Shown: positions 23,688 to 31,574, counted from the stretch's first letter. The stretch is DNA of 38,887 nt from Streptosporangium subroseum (GCF_900188345.1 NZ_FZOD01000083.1:1-38887), one strand, 5' to 3'. The notes: generated from the letters alone by a model not told the origin. Numbers and translations: made by a program.

Positions 23688-23777
23688 GCGGACCGGGCTC
23701 ACTCGTGCGGGTGGGTTCTTGTCGGTGGTGCCGGCGGCTGTGAGCGGGCCTGGCCCATCCGCGCGGGAGGGTTCTCG

Positions 23778-24251
23778 TCAGTGGCGCCGGTGACCGTTCG
23801 GGCTGCCGGGGCCGCAGCCGGCTTTCACCGGCAGCCGGCGCGGCGGAACGTCCGGCCGCTCGGCGCGGGTCAGGAGGGAGATCGGTCGATCGTTCTCGTG
23901 CCGCAGGGCGTGGCTCACCGTGGCGTACACCTTTATGGGCGTGCTCGGCACGCTCGACGAGGTCAGCGAGATCAGGCGCATCAGCCGTAGCAGCGCGGGA
24001 GTGGGTTCGGCGATCGACAGGTCGCCGCCCGTCGCCGACATGGTGGTGTGCATGGTGATCAGCGCCCGGAAGCCGCAGACGTCGCAGAAGCGAAGAAGCT
24101 TGGCGTCCACGACAAGATGACGGATGCCGCGGCTGAGCAGTGGGAAGACCACCGTGTCCAGCAGCGCGACGGTGCTGATGTCGAGCTCGCCGTCGACCAC
24201 GATCACGGCCGAGTCTTTGTGCACGATGGTGGGGTGGACCGACAGATTCAT
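23778..24251 (-). CDS. STAS-domain protein (anti-sigma factor antagonist-like)
   Basis: A 157-residue protein. The STAS fold spans about residues 5-110: A-V-I-V-V-D-G-E-L-D-I-S-T-V-A-L-L, then I-R-H-L-V-V-D-A-K-L-L-R-F-C-D-V-C-G-F-R-A-L, and G-G-D-L-S-I-A-E-P-T-P-A-L-L-R-L. Anti-sigma antagonists are controlled by phosphorylation of Ser in D-S-S-G; here the motif is D-V-C-G (57-60), so Cys59 replaces that Ser. The C-terminal 45 residues are an Arg/Pro-rich tail without homology and overlap repetitive DNA. The ribosome site is weak. An ANTAR fragment lies divergently upstream; both families work in general stress signalling. Confidence 0.8.
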   Translation of the reverse strand: MNLSVHPTIVHKDSAVIVVDGELDISTVALLDTVVFPLLSRGIRHLVVDAKLLRFCDVCGFRALITMHTTMSATGGDLSIAEPTPALLRLMRLISLTSSSVPSTPIKVYATVSHALRHENDRPISLLTRAERPDVPPRRLPVKAGCGPGSPNGHRRH

Positions 24252-24282
24252 GCGAGAGCCCTGGCGATTTCAGCTGGGGCGC

Positions 24283-24294
24283 GGATGATCATCC
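24283..24294. promoter_or_regulatory. Palindrome GGATGATCATCC
   Basis: A perfect 12-bp palindrome 32 bases upstream of the STAS gene start, in the space shared with the divergent ANTAR fragment. Its position suits an operator, but nothing else supports this. Confidence 0.35.
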
Positions 24295-24420
24295 ATTCGC
24301 GATGGGAATGAAAAAGCTTGAGCAAGGACATTGTGAGGGTCACCTCCGCGAGCATGGCAAAAAGGCGGCCACGCTCCTGGACCTGACTTCCACCATACAT
24401 GCCTCTGAGCGAGACCTTTT

Positions 24421-24636
24421 TTGGGAAGTGCCGCTATCCGCGCCTCGCGGAGCGTCATCGACCAGGCGGTCGGCATCGTGATGACGCAGCAGCCTTGCCC
24501 CGCCCCGGAAGCCTTCGCCCTCCTCGGCCGGGCCTCCCAGAACCGCGGTATCAAACTCCACGACCTGGTCGTCGAGATCGTCACCACGGTCGGCGGTCAG
24601 CTCCCGCGCTCCTCCGCCTTCGAACCCTTCGACTGA
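24421..24636 (+). pseudogene. ANTAR-domain fragment
   Basis: A 71-residue frame whose residues 5-60 match the ANTAR RNA-binding domain: S-R-S-V-I-D-Q-A-V-G-I-V-M-T-Q, then A-F-A-L-L-G-R-A-S-Q-N-R-G-I-K-L-H-D-L. ANTAR domains normally sit at the C-terminus behind a GAF or receiver domain of more than 120 residues; here the frame opens only 12 bases before the TTG, so the sensor part and the first ANTAR helix are missing. It is either a truncated gene or a minimal ANTAR-only protein. ANTAR proteins bind paired hairpins in nascent RNA to prevent termination. It runs divergently from the STAS gene. Confidence 0.6.
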
Positions 24637-24693
24637 GCCGACGTCGGAGGCGGCTCCTGCCCGCCGGTGATTCGCGACGCCCTGGCAAGGCGC

Positions 24694-24732
24694 GGCGCCC
24701 TGGTGAACGGGTCGGGCCGGGTCCAGGGCGCC
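24694..24732. terminator. Hairpin between convergent ANTAR and His-rich genes
   Basis: GGCGCCCTGG (24694-24703) and CCAGGGCGCC (24723-24732) form a perfect 10-bp stem with a 19-base loop. It lies between convergent stop codons and could act as a terminator in both directions; no T tract is present. Confidence 0.5.
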
Positions 24733-24765
24733 ACGTGCGCCTGCGGTCGTGCTCGGAGACAAAGG

Positions 24766-25068
24766 TCAGTGATCGTCCCAGTGGCCGTCGTGCTGGACGT
24801 GGCGATGCCCGTCGTGGATGTAGTCCACGTGGCCGTCGTGCGGCACGGCGACGTGCCCGCAGCCCGGCTTGTGCTCGTGGCTGTGGCTGTCATGCGTGGT
24901 GTGACCGCTCGACTCGCATTCGTCGACGTGATCCTCATGGACCTGGTGCAGGTGACCGTCATGGACGTAGTCGACGTGGTCGTCGTGCGGCACGGCGACG
25001 TGCCCGCAACCGGACCCATGCTGGTGGTCGTGATCGGTGTGCTGACGATGCTCAGTGGAAACGCCCAT
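24766..25068 (-). CDS. His/Asp-rich metal-binding-like protein with two internal repeats
   Basis: A 100-residue soluble protein. Two copies of a block G-C-G-H-V-A-V-P-H-D-x-H-V-D-Y-x-H-D-G-H occur at about residues 19-46 and 68-95, joined by a His/Glu-rich linker. About a quarter of the residues are His, with one Cys per block, so binding of zinc or another transition metal is likely; similar actinobacterial proteins are often misnamed zinc transporter permeases although they have no membrane segment. The ATG at 25068 follows GGGGG. A GC-rich hairpin lies in its leader. No metal transporter is adjacent; the next gene upstream is the phosphate transporter operon on the same strand. Confidence 0.75.
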   Translation of the reverse strand: MGVSTEHRQHTDHDHQHGSGCGHVAVPHDDHVDYVHDGHLHQVHEDHVDECESSGHTTHDSHSHEHKPGCGHVAVPHDGHVDYIHDGHRHVQHDGHWDDH

Positions 25069-25087
25069 GTCTGCCCCCGTGAGACAT

Positions 25088-25103
25088 GCCGCCCTAAGGC
25101 GGC
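25088..25103 (-). other. Leader hairpin of the His-rich gene
   Basis: GCCGCCTTAGGGCGGC (read on the minus strand) folds into a 6-bp GC stem with a short loop, about 20 bases upstream of the start codon and next to the GGGGG ribosome site. It could affect translation or stability. Confidence 0.4.
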
Positions 25104-25172
25104 GACGAATGTGATGTAAGTACCCTGACAGAACGTTACTCTTCGTGTTTTTGCAGGTCACCGAGCCGACGG

Positions 25173-25202
25173 AGATCTTTAGGCAGGGCAAGCTATAGAT
25201 CT
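25173..25202. promoter_or_regulatory. Inverted repeat upstream of the His-rich gene
   Basis: AGATCTTTAG and CTATAGATCT match in 9 of 10 positions with a 10-base spacer, 105-134 bp upstream of the His-rich gene and about 100 bp after the phosphate transport operon. It may be an operator or an end-of-transcript hairpin. Confidence 0.4.
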
Positions 25203-25300
25203 GTGGGTCTGGGCGAAACCCTGACCGCCGTCGGCCAAGCCCTCTACCGGAGATCGTCTGTCTCTGCCGTCCGGGTGCGGCGCGGGGCGGGTTCCGCCGC

Positions 25301-25504
25301 CTACTTGGCGAGCATGACGTAGAGACCGAGGACGATGCCCGCGGCCACGATCAGGAGGCAGAGCGCGGCTCCCGCCCGCCCTGCCGTATGCCCGCTCGAC
25401 AGGCCGACCAGGGACAGCGAGAAGACGGCGGCCAGACCGGCGCCCGCCAGCAGCGAGGCGACCAGGACCTTCCACAGCGCGTCCAGATCGATGTAGGCGT
25501 TCAT
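25301..25504 (-). CDS. Small membrane protein coupled to PiT transporter
   Basis: A 67-residue protein with two transmembrane helices: L-W-K-V-L-V-A-S-L-L-A-G-A-G-L-A-A-V-F-S-L and A-A-L-C-L-L-I-V-A-A-G-I-V-L-G-L-Y-V-M-L, ending in A-K. Its ATG overlaps the stop of the phosphate transporter gene (ATGA), a sign of translational coupling. Similar small proteins follow pit genes in actinomycetes; it is probably an accessory subunit or regulator of the transporter, but no function is established that I know of. Confidence 0.75.
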   Translation of the reverse strand: MNAYIDLDALWKVLVASLLAGAGLAAVFSLSLVGLSSGHTAGRAGAALCLLIVAAGIVLGLYVMLAK

Positions 25505-26655
25505 GCCACGGGCTCCCTCACCGTCGGGACGGGGGCGACCCGTCCGGTCCATTCGTCGTTGACGTTGTTCGCGTTCACCGGCTGGCGGCGCGCGGCCAGG
25601 TACAGCCCTCCCGACAGGAGCAGCGCGGTGATGAAGACGACCGCCACGCCCAGCGCACCGCCGATCAGGTTGGCGCCGGCCCAGGCCAGCGCGCCGACCG
25701 CGGCGGCGGCCGGAAGGGTGATCAGCCACGCGGCGGCCATCCTGCCCGCGACGTTCCAGCGGACATGGGCCAGCCGTTTGCCGAGGCCCGAACCGATCAC
25801 CGAACCCGTGCAGACGTGCGTGGTCGACAGCGGGAACCCGAAGTGGGACGAGGCGAAGATGACCGCCGCCGACGAGCTCTCGGCCGCGAAACCCTGCGGG
25901 GTATCGATCTCGGTCAGGCCCTTGCCCAGGGTGCGGATCACCCGCCAGCCACCCAGGTAGGTGCCGAGCGCGATCGCGGTCGCGCTGGTCACGATCACCC
26001 AGAGGGGCGTCCCCGCGCTCTCGGTGATCGTGCCGCTGGCGATCAGCGCGAGCGTGATGATGCCCATTGTCTTCTGCGCGTCGTTGGTGCCGTGCGCGAG
26101 CGAGACCAGGGAGGCCGAGCCGATCTGGCCGTACTTGAACCCGCGGTCGCGCACCTTGCCGGAGATGCGTCTGGTGAGGACGTAGACCAGGTAGGTGCCG
26201 ACGGTGGCCACGAGGATCGCCGCCAGCGGTGCCAGCACCGCCGGGACCAGCACGTGGGAGACGATCTCTGCCCCTTTGACCGCCGAGGCGCCCGCCGAGA
26301 TCAGTGTGGCCCCGACCACGCCGCCGATCAGCGCGTGGGAGGAACTGGAGGGGATGCCGAAGTACCACGTCACCAGGTTCCAGGCCAGGCCGCCGACCAG
26401 GCCGGCGAAGACCACGGTGAGGGTGACGGCGCCGGTCTCGACGATGCCCGTCGCGATGGTCGCCGCGACCTTCAAAGACAGGAACGCTCCGACGAAGTTG
26501 AGTACCGCGGAGAGAGCGACGGCCACCTTGGGGCGTAACGCTCCGGTGGCGATGGAGGTCGCCATCGCGTTGGCGGTGTCATGGAAGCCATTGGTGAAGT
26601 CGAACGACAGAGCCGTGACGATCACGATGGCGAGCAACACGAGGTTCGCATCCAT
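25501..26655 (-). CDS. Inorganic phosphate transporter, PiT family
   Basis: A 384-residue cation-coupled phosphate symporter of the cytoplasmic membrane with about ten transmembrane helices. The PiT repeat signatures are present in both halves: G-F-H-D-T-A-N-A (23-30) and A-H-G-T-N-D-A-Q-K-T-M-G, plus G-I-P-S-S-S-S-H-A-L-I-G-G and G-F-P-L-S-T-T-H-V. Low-affinity Pit proteins take up metal-phosphate when phosphate is sufficient. The C-terminus ends in a short polar tail. It is the first gene of a two-gene operon with the 67-residue membrane protein. No PhoU gene or clear PHO box is seen in its promoter region. GAGGTG is about 13 bases upstream of the ATG, so the ribosome site is weak. Confidence 0.93.
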   Translation of the reverse strand: MDANLVLLAIVIVTALSFDFTNGFHDTANAMATSIATGALRPKVAVALSAVLNFVGAFLSLKVAATIATGIVETGAVTLTVVFAGLVGGLAWNLVTWYFGIPSSSSHALIGGVVGATLISAGASAVKGAEIVSHVLVPAVLAPLAAILVATVGTYLVYVLTRRISGKVRDRGFKYGQIGSASLVSLAHGTNDAQKTMGIITLALIASGTITESAGTPLWVIVTSATAIALGTYLGGWRVIRTLGKGLTEIDTPQGFAAESSSAAVIFASSHFGFPLSTTHVCTGSVIGSGLGKRLAHVRWNVAGRMAAAWLITLPAAAAVGALAWAGANLIGGALGVAVVFITALLLSGGLYLAARRQPVNANNVNDEWTGRVAPVPTVREPVA

Positions 26656-26965
26656 ACCGGCATCTATGACACCTCGGGTGACGTCTAATCACACGGCGGA
26701 TCCCTTCATCCAAAATTCATTCTCTCGTCGGCTCCGCGTTACCGTCGCCAAGCGCGGGTGGCATAGATCGTCTTGCCCTCGTGGTCCCCTCAGGCAGGGG
26801 GTTCGTCCGCCGGCGGGTTTCTCGAAGATTGGTCGGCGTGGAAAACTCGGCGTCGAGTACGGGGCTTCTGCCTCCTATCGCAGTAAGAGCGCCCCACCCC
26901 CCTTGGCATCCTCGACGACGAGTTGCGTCGGCACCAGGCTGCCACTTTTGACAGGAAAAAGCACC
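26656..26965. other. Divergent promoter region, phosphate transporter / ATP-grasp gene
   Basis: A 310-bp gap with no supported gene. It is less GC-rich than its flanks around 26695-26730. GTGACGTCTAATCAC (26678-26692) has GTGA/TCAC ends with a 7-base centre and lies 23 bp upstream of the transporter start. No direct repeats of the PHO-box kind were found. Confidence 0.45.
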
Positions 26966-27802
26966 ATGTCATCCACGCCGAGCAGCGTCCTCTACGTCAC
27001 CGATCTGGCATACGAGGCGCAGGGGCGCCGATACTGCGACGAGGACATATACCTGTCCTCCCGGCTCCGTGAGGACTTCACCGTCGCGCTGTGCCATCCC
27101 CGGGACGCGACGGCACTCATGGATTCCTTCGACGCCGTCGTGATCCGTAACAGCGGGCCGGTGCTGCACTATCAGGACCAGTACGACGACTTCCGGGCCC
27201 AGGCCCGGCAGCGCGGCACCCGCGTCTACACCCAGTTGACGGGCAGAGCCGACATGGCGGGCAAGCAGTATCTGGTCGACCTGAGCGCCGCCGGCTTTCC
27301 GGTCATCTCGACGGTCGACCGCCGGGCGGATCTTCATCATCTGCCCGAGGTGGACGAGTACGTCGCCAAACCCAAGCTCGGGGCGGATTCCATCGGGCTG
27401 ACGTTCGTGACCCGGGACGGGCTGGATGATCTGAGGTTCGACAACCTCCTGATCCAGCCGCGCATCCGCTTCCGGTACGAGGTGTCGTTCTACTTCGTGG
27501 ATCGCGCTTTCCAGTACGCCCTGTACGCTCCCCGGCCGGATCGGCGCTGGCGCCTGGAGCGGTACGAACCGAGCGCCGCGGATCTGGACTTCGCGCAGCG
27601 CTTCGTCGACTGGAACGCCGTCGACCGCGGCATCCAGCGGGTGGATGCCTGCCGTACCCCCAAGGGGGAGCTCCTGCTGGTCGAGCTGGAGGACCTGAAC
27701 CCTTACCTGTCCCTGGACCTTCTCGACTCCACGACCCGCGACGCCTTCGTCTCCGGCATGAAGATCTCCCTCCACGGCCTTCTCTGCGACACCCGTCCGT
27801 AG
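26966..27802 (+). CDS. ATP-grasp-like protein of unknown substrate
   Basis: A 278-residue soluble protein. The N-terminal part (1-95) is a small alpha/beta domain with V-L-Y-V-T-D-L-A-Y and D-A-V-V-I-R-N-S-G-P. Then come a phosphate-loop-like strand pair Y-V-A-K-P-K-L-G-A-D-S-I-G, a second region Q-P-R-I-R-F-R-Y-E-V-S-F-Y-F-V-D, and a metal-site-like C-terminal segment L-L-V-E-L-E-D-L-N-P-Y-L-S-L-D. This order (K with Gly/Ser loop, E-V-S, then E and N) is that of RimK/glutathione synthetase-type ATP-grasp ligases, which join a carboxylate to an amine or thiol. The partner substrate is unknown and no RiPP precursor or amino-acid gene is adjacent. The ATG at 26966 has AGGA about 10 bases upstream. 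Confidence 0.62.
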   Translation: MSSTPSSVLYVTDLAYEAQGRRYCDEDIYLSSRLREDFTVALCHPRDATALMDSFDAVVIRNSGPVLHYQDQYDDFRAQARQRGTRVYTQLTGRADMAGKQYLVDLSAAGFPVISTVDRRADLHHLPEVDEYVAKPKLGADSIGLTFVTRDGLDDLRFDNLLIQPRIRFRYEVSFYFVDRAFQYALYAPRPDRRWRLERYEPSAADLDFAQRFVDWNAVDRGIQRVDACRTPKGELLLVELEDLNPYLSLDLLDSTTRDAFVSGMKISLHGLLCDTRP

Positions 27803-27939
27803 CCGCGTCCTCTGGCCGGTGATCTTCGGTCCGGACGGGGCGACTCTCGCCACCGGCGGCGGATGCCGGCGCGGGACGTGGCCGGACGCCGAAGCGTCGG
27901 GTGACGTCGGCGCCGATGCCCGTGGCCGCCGTACGGGGG

Positions 27940-28857
27940 CTACCCGGCGCGTACCCCCTGGAGGAAGGTTCCGGCCAGGTCCAGCACCTCGCTCGTGGCC
28001 GTGGCGGTCTGTGCGAGGTCGAGGAAGATCTCGTCGGCGCCCGCGGCGACGGCGGCCAGCGCGTAGTCGATGACCTGGTTGAGCGTGCCGGCGCTGGGGA
28101 CCTGGTCGGGCTCGGCCTTGTGGTCGGTCAGTTTGGCGTTGATGCGAAGGACGAGGCGCAGGCTGGAGGGATCGCGGCCGGCGGCCTCGGCCGACCGCTG
28201 GGCGATCCTCCACAGGCTGGTGAGGTAGTCCAGGGGCCTGCCGACTCCCAGCCAGCCGTCGGCTCGCCGGCCGACGCGTCTCAGGCTTGCCGGGGTGTAG
28301 CCGCCGAGCAGGATCGGCAGGCGAGAGCCCTGCTTGGGTTTGGGCAGGATCTTCGTCGGGGGGATCGTGAACAGCTCCCCGTTGTGTTCGATCACGTCGG
28401 AGAACCAGATCTTCTCCAGGACGTCGAGCGTCTCGTCGAGTCTGGCGCCCCTGCCCTTCCAGGGCACGTTCACGGCGGTGTATTCGTCCTCCAGCCAGCC
28501 CAGCCCGAACCCGGCGTCCAGCCGGCCGCTGCTGAGCACATCCAGGGTGGTCAGGGCGCGGGCGAGGATCACGGGCGGATACCACAGGACGTTGAGGGTG
28601 CTGGTGCCCAGGCGGACCCGTTCGGTGTGGGCGGCCGCCAGGGTGAGCACGCTGAGCGGTTCGAGGAAGATGGCGAACTCGCGCGGCATCGTGCCGTCAC
28701 CCGCGGGATAAGGGTTGCTGGGATTGATCGGGTTGAGGATGCGATCACCGGCCCACAGGCTGTCGAAGCCCATTTCCTCGGCGGCCCGGCTTACCTCGAT
28801 GATGGCCTCGGGGTTTGCGAATGCGCCGTATTGAGGAACGGCCAATCCGATACGCAT
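27940..28857 (-). CDS. LLM-class F420-dependent oxidoreductase
   Basis: A 305-residue TIM-barrel flavin/F420 oxidoreductase of the luciferase-like superfamily. It begins M-R-I-G-L-A-V-P-Q-Y-G and has A-E-E-M-G-F-D-S-L-W-A-G-D-R, P-L-S-V-L-T-L-A-A-A-H-T-E-R-V-R-L-G-T-S, L-S-S-G-R-L-D-A-G-F-G-L-G-W and P-I-L-L-G-G-Y-T-P. The pattern fits the F420-binding group common in actinomycetes (TIGR03619-like by recollection); F420 rather than FMN is inferred from that. The substrate is unknown. AGGAG lies 9 bases before the ATG; a longer start at 28962 adds residues outside the family. It is divergent from the glycerophosphodiesterase gene. Confidence 0.88.
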   Translation of the reverse strand: MRIGLAVPQYGAFANPEAIIEVSRAAEEMGFDSLWAGDRILNPINPSNPYPAGDGTMPREFAIFLEPLSVLTLAAAHTERVRLGTSTLNVLWYPPVILARALTTLDVLSSGRLDAGFGLGWLEDEYTAVNVPWKGRGARLDETLDVLEKIWFSDVIEHNGELFTIPPTKILPKPKQGSRLPILLGGYTPASLRRVGRRADGWLGVGRPLDYLTSLWRIAQRSAEAAGRDPSSLRLVLRINAKLTDHKAEPDQVPSAGTLNQVIDYALAAVAAGADEIFLDLAQTATATSEVLDLAGTFLQGVRAG

Positions 28858-28959
28858 GTGATCAAACTCCTGGATGTGGATCTCGCGCAATGGCTTCGTC
28901 ATGGCCGCAGATCTTGTCTTGCGCGCTGCGGGCACCCATGACCGGGCGATGACACAAAG

Positions 28960-29060
28960 CACTCATAGCTTGTGTTTAGTGACGCAAATCATACATAGAG
29001 TACATTATGGTCGTTAATGGATCATTTAGCTCATTTATTAACTTATGCGGTTGAAATTCC
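28960..29060. other. AT-rich island in a divergent promoter region
   Basis: About 100 bp at roughly 35% G+C inside DNA near 70%. It holds short inverted elements (TTAAT at 29014-29018 and ATTAA at 29037-29041). It lies between the LLM oxidoreductase and the phosphodiesterase gene and is likely regulatory, for instance a site for a nucleoid protein of the Lsr2 kind. No gene is seen in 28858-29203. Confidence 0.55.
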
Positions 29061-29203
29061 CTCCGGCTGATCAGCCGATCTTGGGAGATGGCGCACACAA
29101 CGGTGAGTTCGCCGCGGACCGTTACCCCCCTGGTCACTCTGGGTATACGCGGTGATATCAATGGGTTACCCCACGAGACCGGAGAATGAGGGGTAATCGG
29201 GCG

Positions 29204-30472
29204 ATGGGCAAGATAACGACGAATGTGCTGGTCGTTTTCATGGGGAGTGCGGCGATTTTCGCCCTCCCACATGCGAGCCGGGCAGCTGAGCGGCTTGGAT
29301 ATACGGGCGACGAGCGCGCGTCGGCCGTTGTTCTTCCGCCCGTGAGCCGGGCGTCGGCCGTTGCCCTTTCACACGTGGGTCAGAGGTCGGCGGGGGCGCT
29401 TGCGCGCAAGAGCCGGGCAGCCGAGCGGCTCAAGAACAAGCGCGTCAAAGATGCGCCGATCGTCATCGCTCATCGTGGTGCCAGCGCCTTCCGGCCCGAG
29501 CACACGCTTCTCGCCTACAGGGCCGCCATCAAGATGGGCGCCGACTATCTTGAGCTGGACCTGGTCTCCACCAAGGATCATGTGCTGGTCGCCCGGCACG
29601 AGAACGAGATCTCACAGACCACCGATGTCGCGAAGCATCCCGAATTCGCCGCTCGCAAGACGACCAAGACCATCAACGGACACAAGTGGACCGGATGGTT
29701 CGTCGAGGATTTCACGCTTGCCGAGTTGCGCACGCTCCGGGCCAGGGAACGCCTCCCCAAGCGGCGACCGGGCAACGTGGCGTACGACGGGAAGGCGCTG
29801 ATCCCGACCCTGGAGGAGATCGCCCAGCTCGCGCAGAAGCGCGGCGTGGGACTCTACGCCGAAATCAAGCATCCGGGTTACTCCGCCTCGATCGGGCTGC
29901 CGCTTGAGGAGCCGATGCTGAGAACCTTCAAACGGTACGGCTGGGACGATGCGAAGGACCCGGTGTTCATCCAGTCCTTCGAGGCGGACAGGCTCAAGAT
30001 GCTGAGGCCCTTCACGCGGCTGCGGCTCATCCAGCTCGTCGGCGCGCCCCGTACCCCGTCCGGCCAGATCAGGCTCGACTGCTCGCCCATTCCCAACGCC
30101 CTGTTCACCCCGGAGGGACTGCGGCGGATCGCCCAGTACGCCGACGGCATCGGCGTGACCACGACGTGGATCGTTCCCGCCGGTCCCGGCGGGAAGCTGG
30201 GATCTCCCACCTCGCTCGTCCAGGACGCTCACCGCGCGGGCCTCCTGGTCCACGCCGCGACGGTTCGTGACGAGAACTCCGAGCTTCCGGCGCCCTACAG
30301 GCGGGGCGATCCCGGCGACCGGGCCTACCAACGGTCCAAGGGTGACGCGGCGGGCTGGCTGGAGCGGCTGTACGGGCTCGGGGTGGACGGGGTGTTCGCC
30401 GACGATCCCGGGATCGCGCGCGTCACACGAGACCGCCTGCTCGCCGGGGCCGACCGCCTGCGGCGCGCGTGA
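29204..30472 (+). CDS. Secreted glycerophosphodiester phosphodiesterase
   Basis: About 422 residues. A signal peptide (V-L-V-V-F-M-G-S-A-A-I-F-A-L-P-H-A-S-R-A) precedes a repetitive linker with S-R-A-A-E-R-L at both ends. The GDPD TIM barrel follows from about residue 85: I-V-I-A-H-R-G-A-S-A-F-R-P-E-H-T, then Y-L-E-L-D-L-V-S-T-K-D and L-V-A-R-H-E-N-E-I, which contain the HR, E/D metal ligands and second catalytic His. Further marks are P-T-L-E-E-I, L-Y-A-E-I-K-H-P and V-D-G-V-F-A-D-D-P near the end. It releases glycerol 3-phosphate and alcohol from deacylated phospholipids or teichoic-acid material outside the cell, scavenging phosphate and carbon. GAGGGG suits the ATG at 29204; 29186 is an alternative. 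Confidence 0.9.
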   Translation: MGKITTNVLVVFMGSAAIFALPHASRAAERLGYTGDERASAVVLPPVSRASAVALSHVGQRSAGALARKSRAAERLKNKRVKDAPIVIAHRGASAFRPEHTLLAYRAAIKMGADYLELDLVSTKDHVLVARHENEISQTTDVAKHPEFAARKTTKTINGHKWTGWFVEDFTLAELRTLRARERLPKRRPGNVAYDGKALIPTLEEIAQLAQKRGVGLYAEIKHPGYSASIGLPLEEPMLRTFKRYGWDDAKDPVFIQSFEADRLKMLRPFTRLRLIQLVGAPRTPSGQIRLDCSPIPNALFTPEGLRRIAQYADGIGVTTTWIVPAGPGGKLGSPTSLVQDAHRAGLLVHAATVRDENSELPAPYRRGDPGDRAYQRSKGDAAGWLERLYGLGVDGVFADDPGIARVTRDRLLAGADRLRRA

Positions 30473-30575
30473 ACGGAGATGCCGTGGCCGGGCCGGGAAG
30501 GCGCGGCCGGACGGAGAGGGCACAGCCGGGAAGGCGCGGTTGAACGGAGGCCGGGCGGCGGAGAGCCCGAAGCGA

Positions 30576-31574
30576 TCAGGTGGGTTCGGCGAGCAGGCGC
30601 TGCGCCACTTCCAGGTCCGTGATCAGCACGTTGACCCATCCGCCCCTGAGGGCGGCCTTGATCGCCGAGTATTTTCGCCGGCCCCCGGCGACCGCCACGC
30701 GCCGCTCGACGGCGCGGAAGGTCTCCACGTTGATCCCGACCACCCGGCGGTCGAAGGCGGAGTCGACCACGTTGCCCTCGGCGTCGAAGAAGTGCAGGCA
30801 GACGTCTCCGACGGCGCCCAGCGAGCGGAGCTCCTCCTGGTCGGTGTGGCCGACGGCGTTGCCGCTGCGGAGCAGGAGGGGCGACGGCTCCAGGCTCCCG
30901 ATGCCGACCAGCACGACGGTCAGCTCGTCCCACTGGGCCATCACCTCGACGACCGCCCTGTCCTGGAGCAGCGCGTCACGGACCAGCGGCGTGCCGACGA
31001 CTCCGGCGGAGGGGACGAAGACGGGCCGGGCACGGGTGACGTCGGACAGACGGCTGATGAGCCGGGTGGCGTGGACCTGGGCCTCGGGGCTGCCGACGCC
31101 GCCGACGACCTGCATGACGCGGTCGGCGACCTGCGTGTTCTTGGGGTGCATCCGGTCGACGGCGGCCAGCAGCGTCTCGCTCCAGGAGGAGATCCCGATC
31201 ACGTCGCCGCCCTTGAAGGTGGCGTCGAAGTAGGCGGCGGCCGCGGCGGCCAGGGCGGGGATGACGTCGCCCTGCGCGCCACCGGCGTCCACCACCACGG
31301 CGTCGCGCATGGAGTATCGGCGCTGAAGATCTTCTTCGAGCTCGGTGTGCACGCCGTCGGGAAGGACCACCACGGTACGGACGATGCCCCGGGTGATGGC
31401 CTCCTTGAGCAGGCGGGACACACGCGGCTGGGAGATGCTGAGCGCCGCCGCGATCTCGGGTTGCCGCATGCCCTGCTCGTGGTACATCCGGGCCACCCGC
31501 GCCAGCAGGCGCAGATGGTCTGCGGTCACCATCCGGCCGGAGCCGTGGGCCCGCCCCAGATCGGGGACGACCAT
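30576..31574 (-). CDS. SorC/DeoR-type sugar-binding transcriptional regulator
   Basis: A 332-residue regulator. An N-terminal helix-turn-helix (R-M-Y-H-E-Q-G-M-R-Q-P-E-I-A-A-A-L-S-I-S-Q-P-R-V-S-R-L-L) is followed by the SorC sugar-binding domain from about residue 75, with G-G-D-V-I-G-I-S-S-W-S-E-T-L near 122, V-M-Q-V-V-G-G-V-G near 153, and G-R-R-K-Y-S-A-I near the end. This group senses phosphorylated sugars and controls adjacent transport and catabolism genes. It lies downstream of, and on the same strand as, the ABC importer genes, separated by 328 bp, so it probably has its own promoter. AGGAGG precedes the ATG by 5 bases. Confidence 0.9.
   Translation of the reverse strand: MVVPDLGRAHGSGRMVTADHLRLLARVARMYHEQGMRQPEIAAALSISQPRVSRLLKEAITRGIVRTVVVLPDGVHTELEEDLQRRYSMRDAVVVDAGGAQGDVIPALAAAAAAYFDATFKGGDVIGISSWSETLLAAVDRMHPKNTQVADRVMQVVGGVGSPEAQVHATRLISRLSDVTRARPVFVPSAGVVGTPLVRDALLQDRAVVEVMAQWDELTVVLVGIGSLEPSPLLLRSGNAVGHTDQEELRSLGAVGDVCLHFFDAEGNVVDSAFDRRVVGINVETFRAVERRVAVAGGRRKYSAIKAALRGGWVNVLITDLEVAQRLLAEPT

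Noticed and set aside
26838..26950. Possible 37-residue peptide upstream of the ATP-grasp gene as a RiPP precursor
   Set aside because: No convincing ribosome site, no leader/core pattern of known graspetides and codon use unlike the neighbours.
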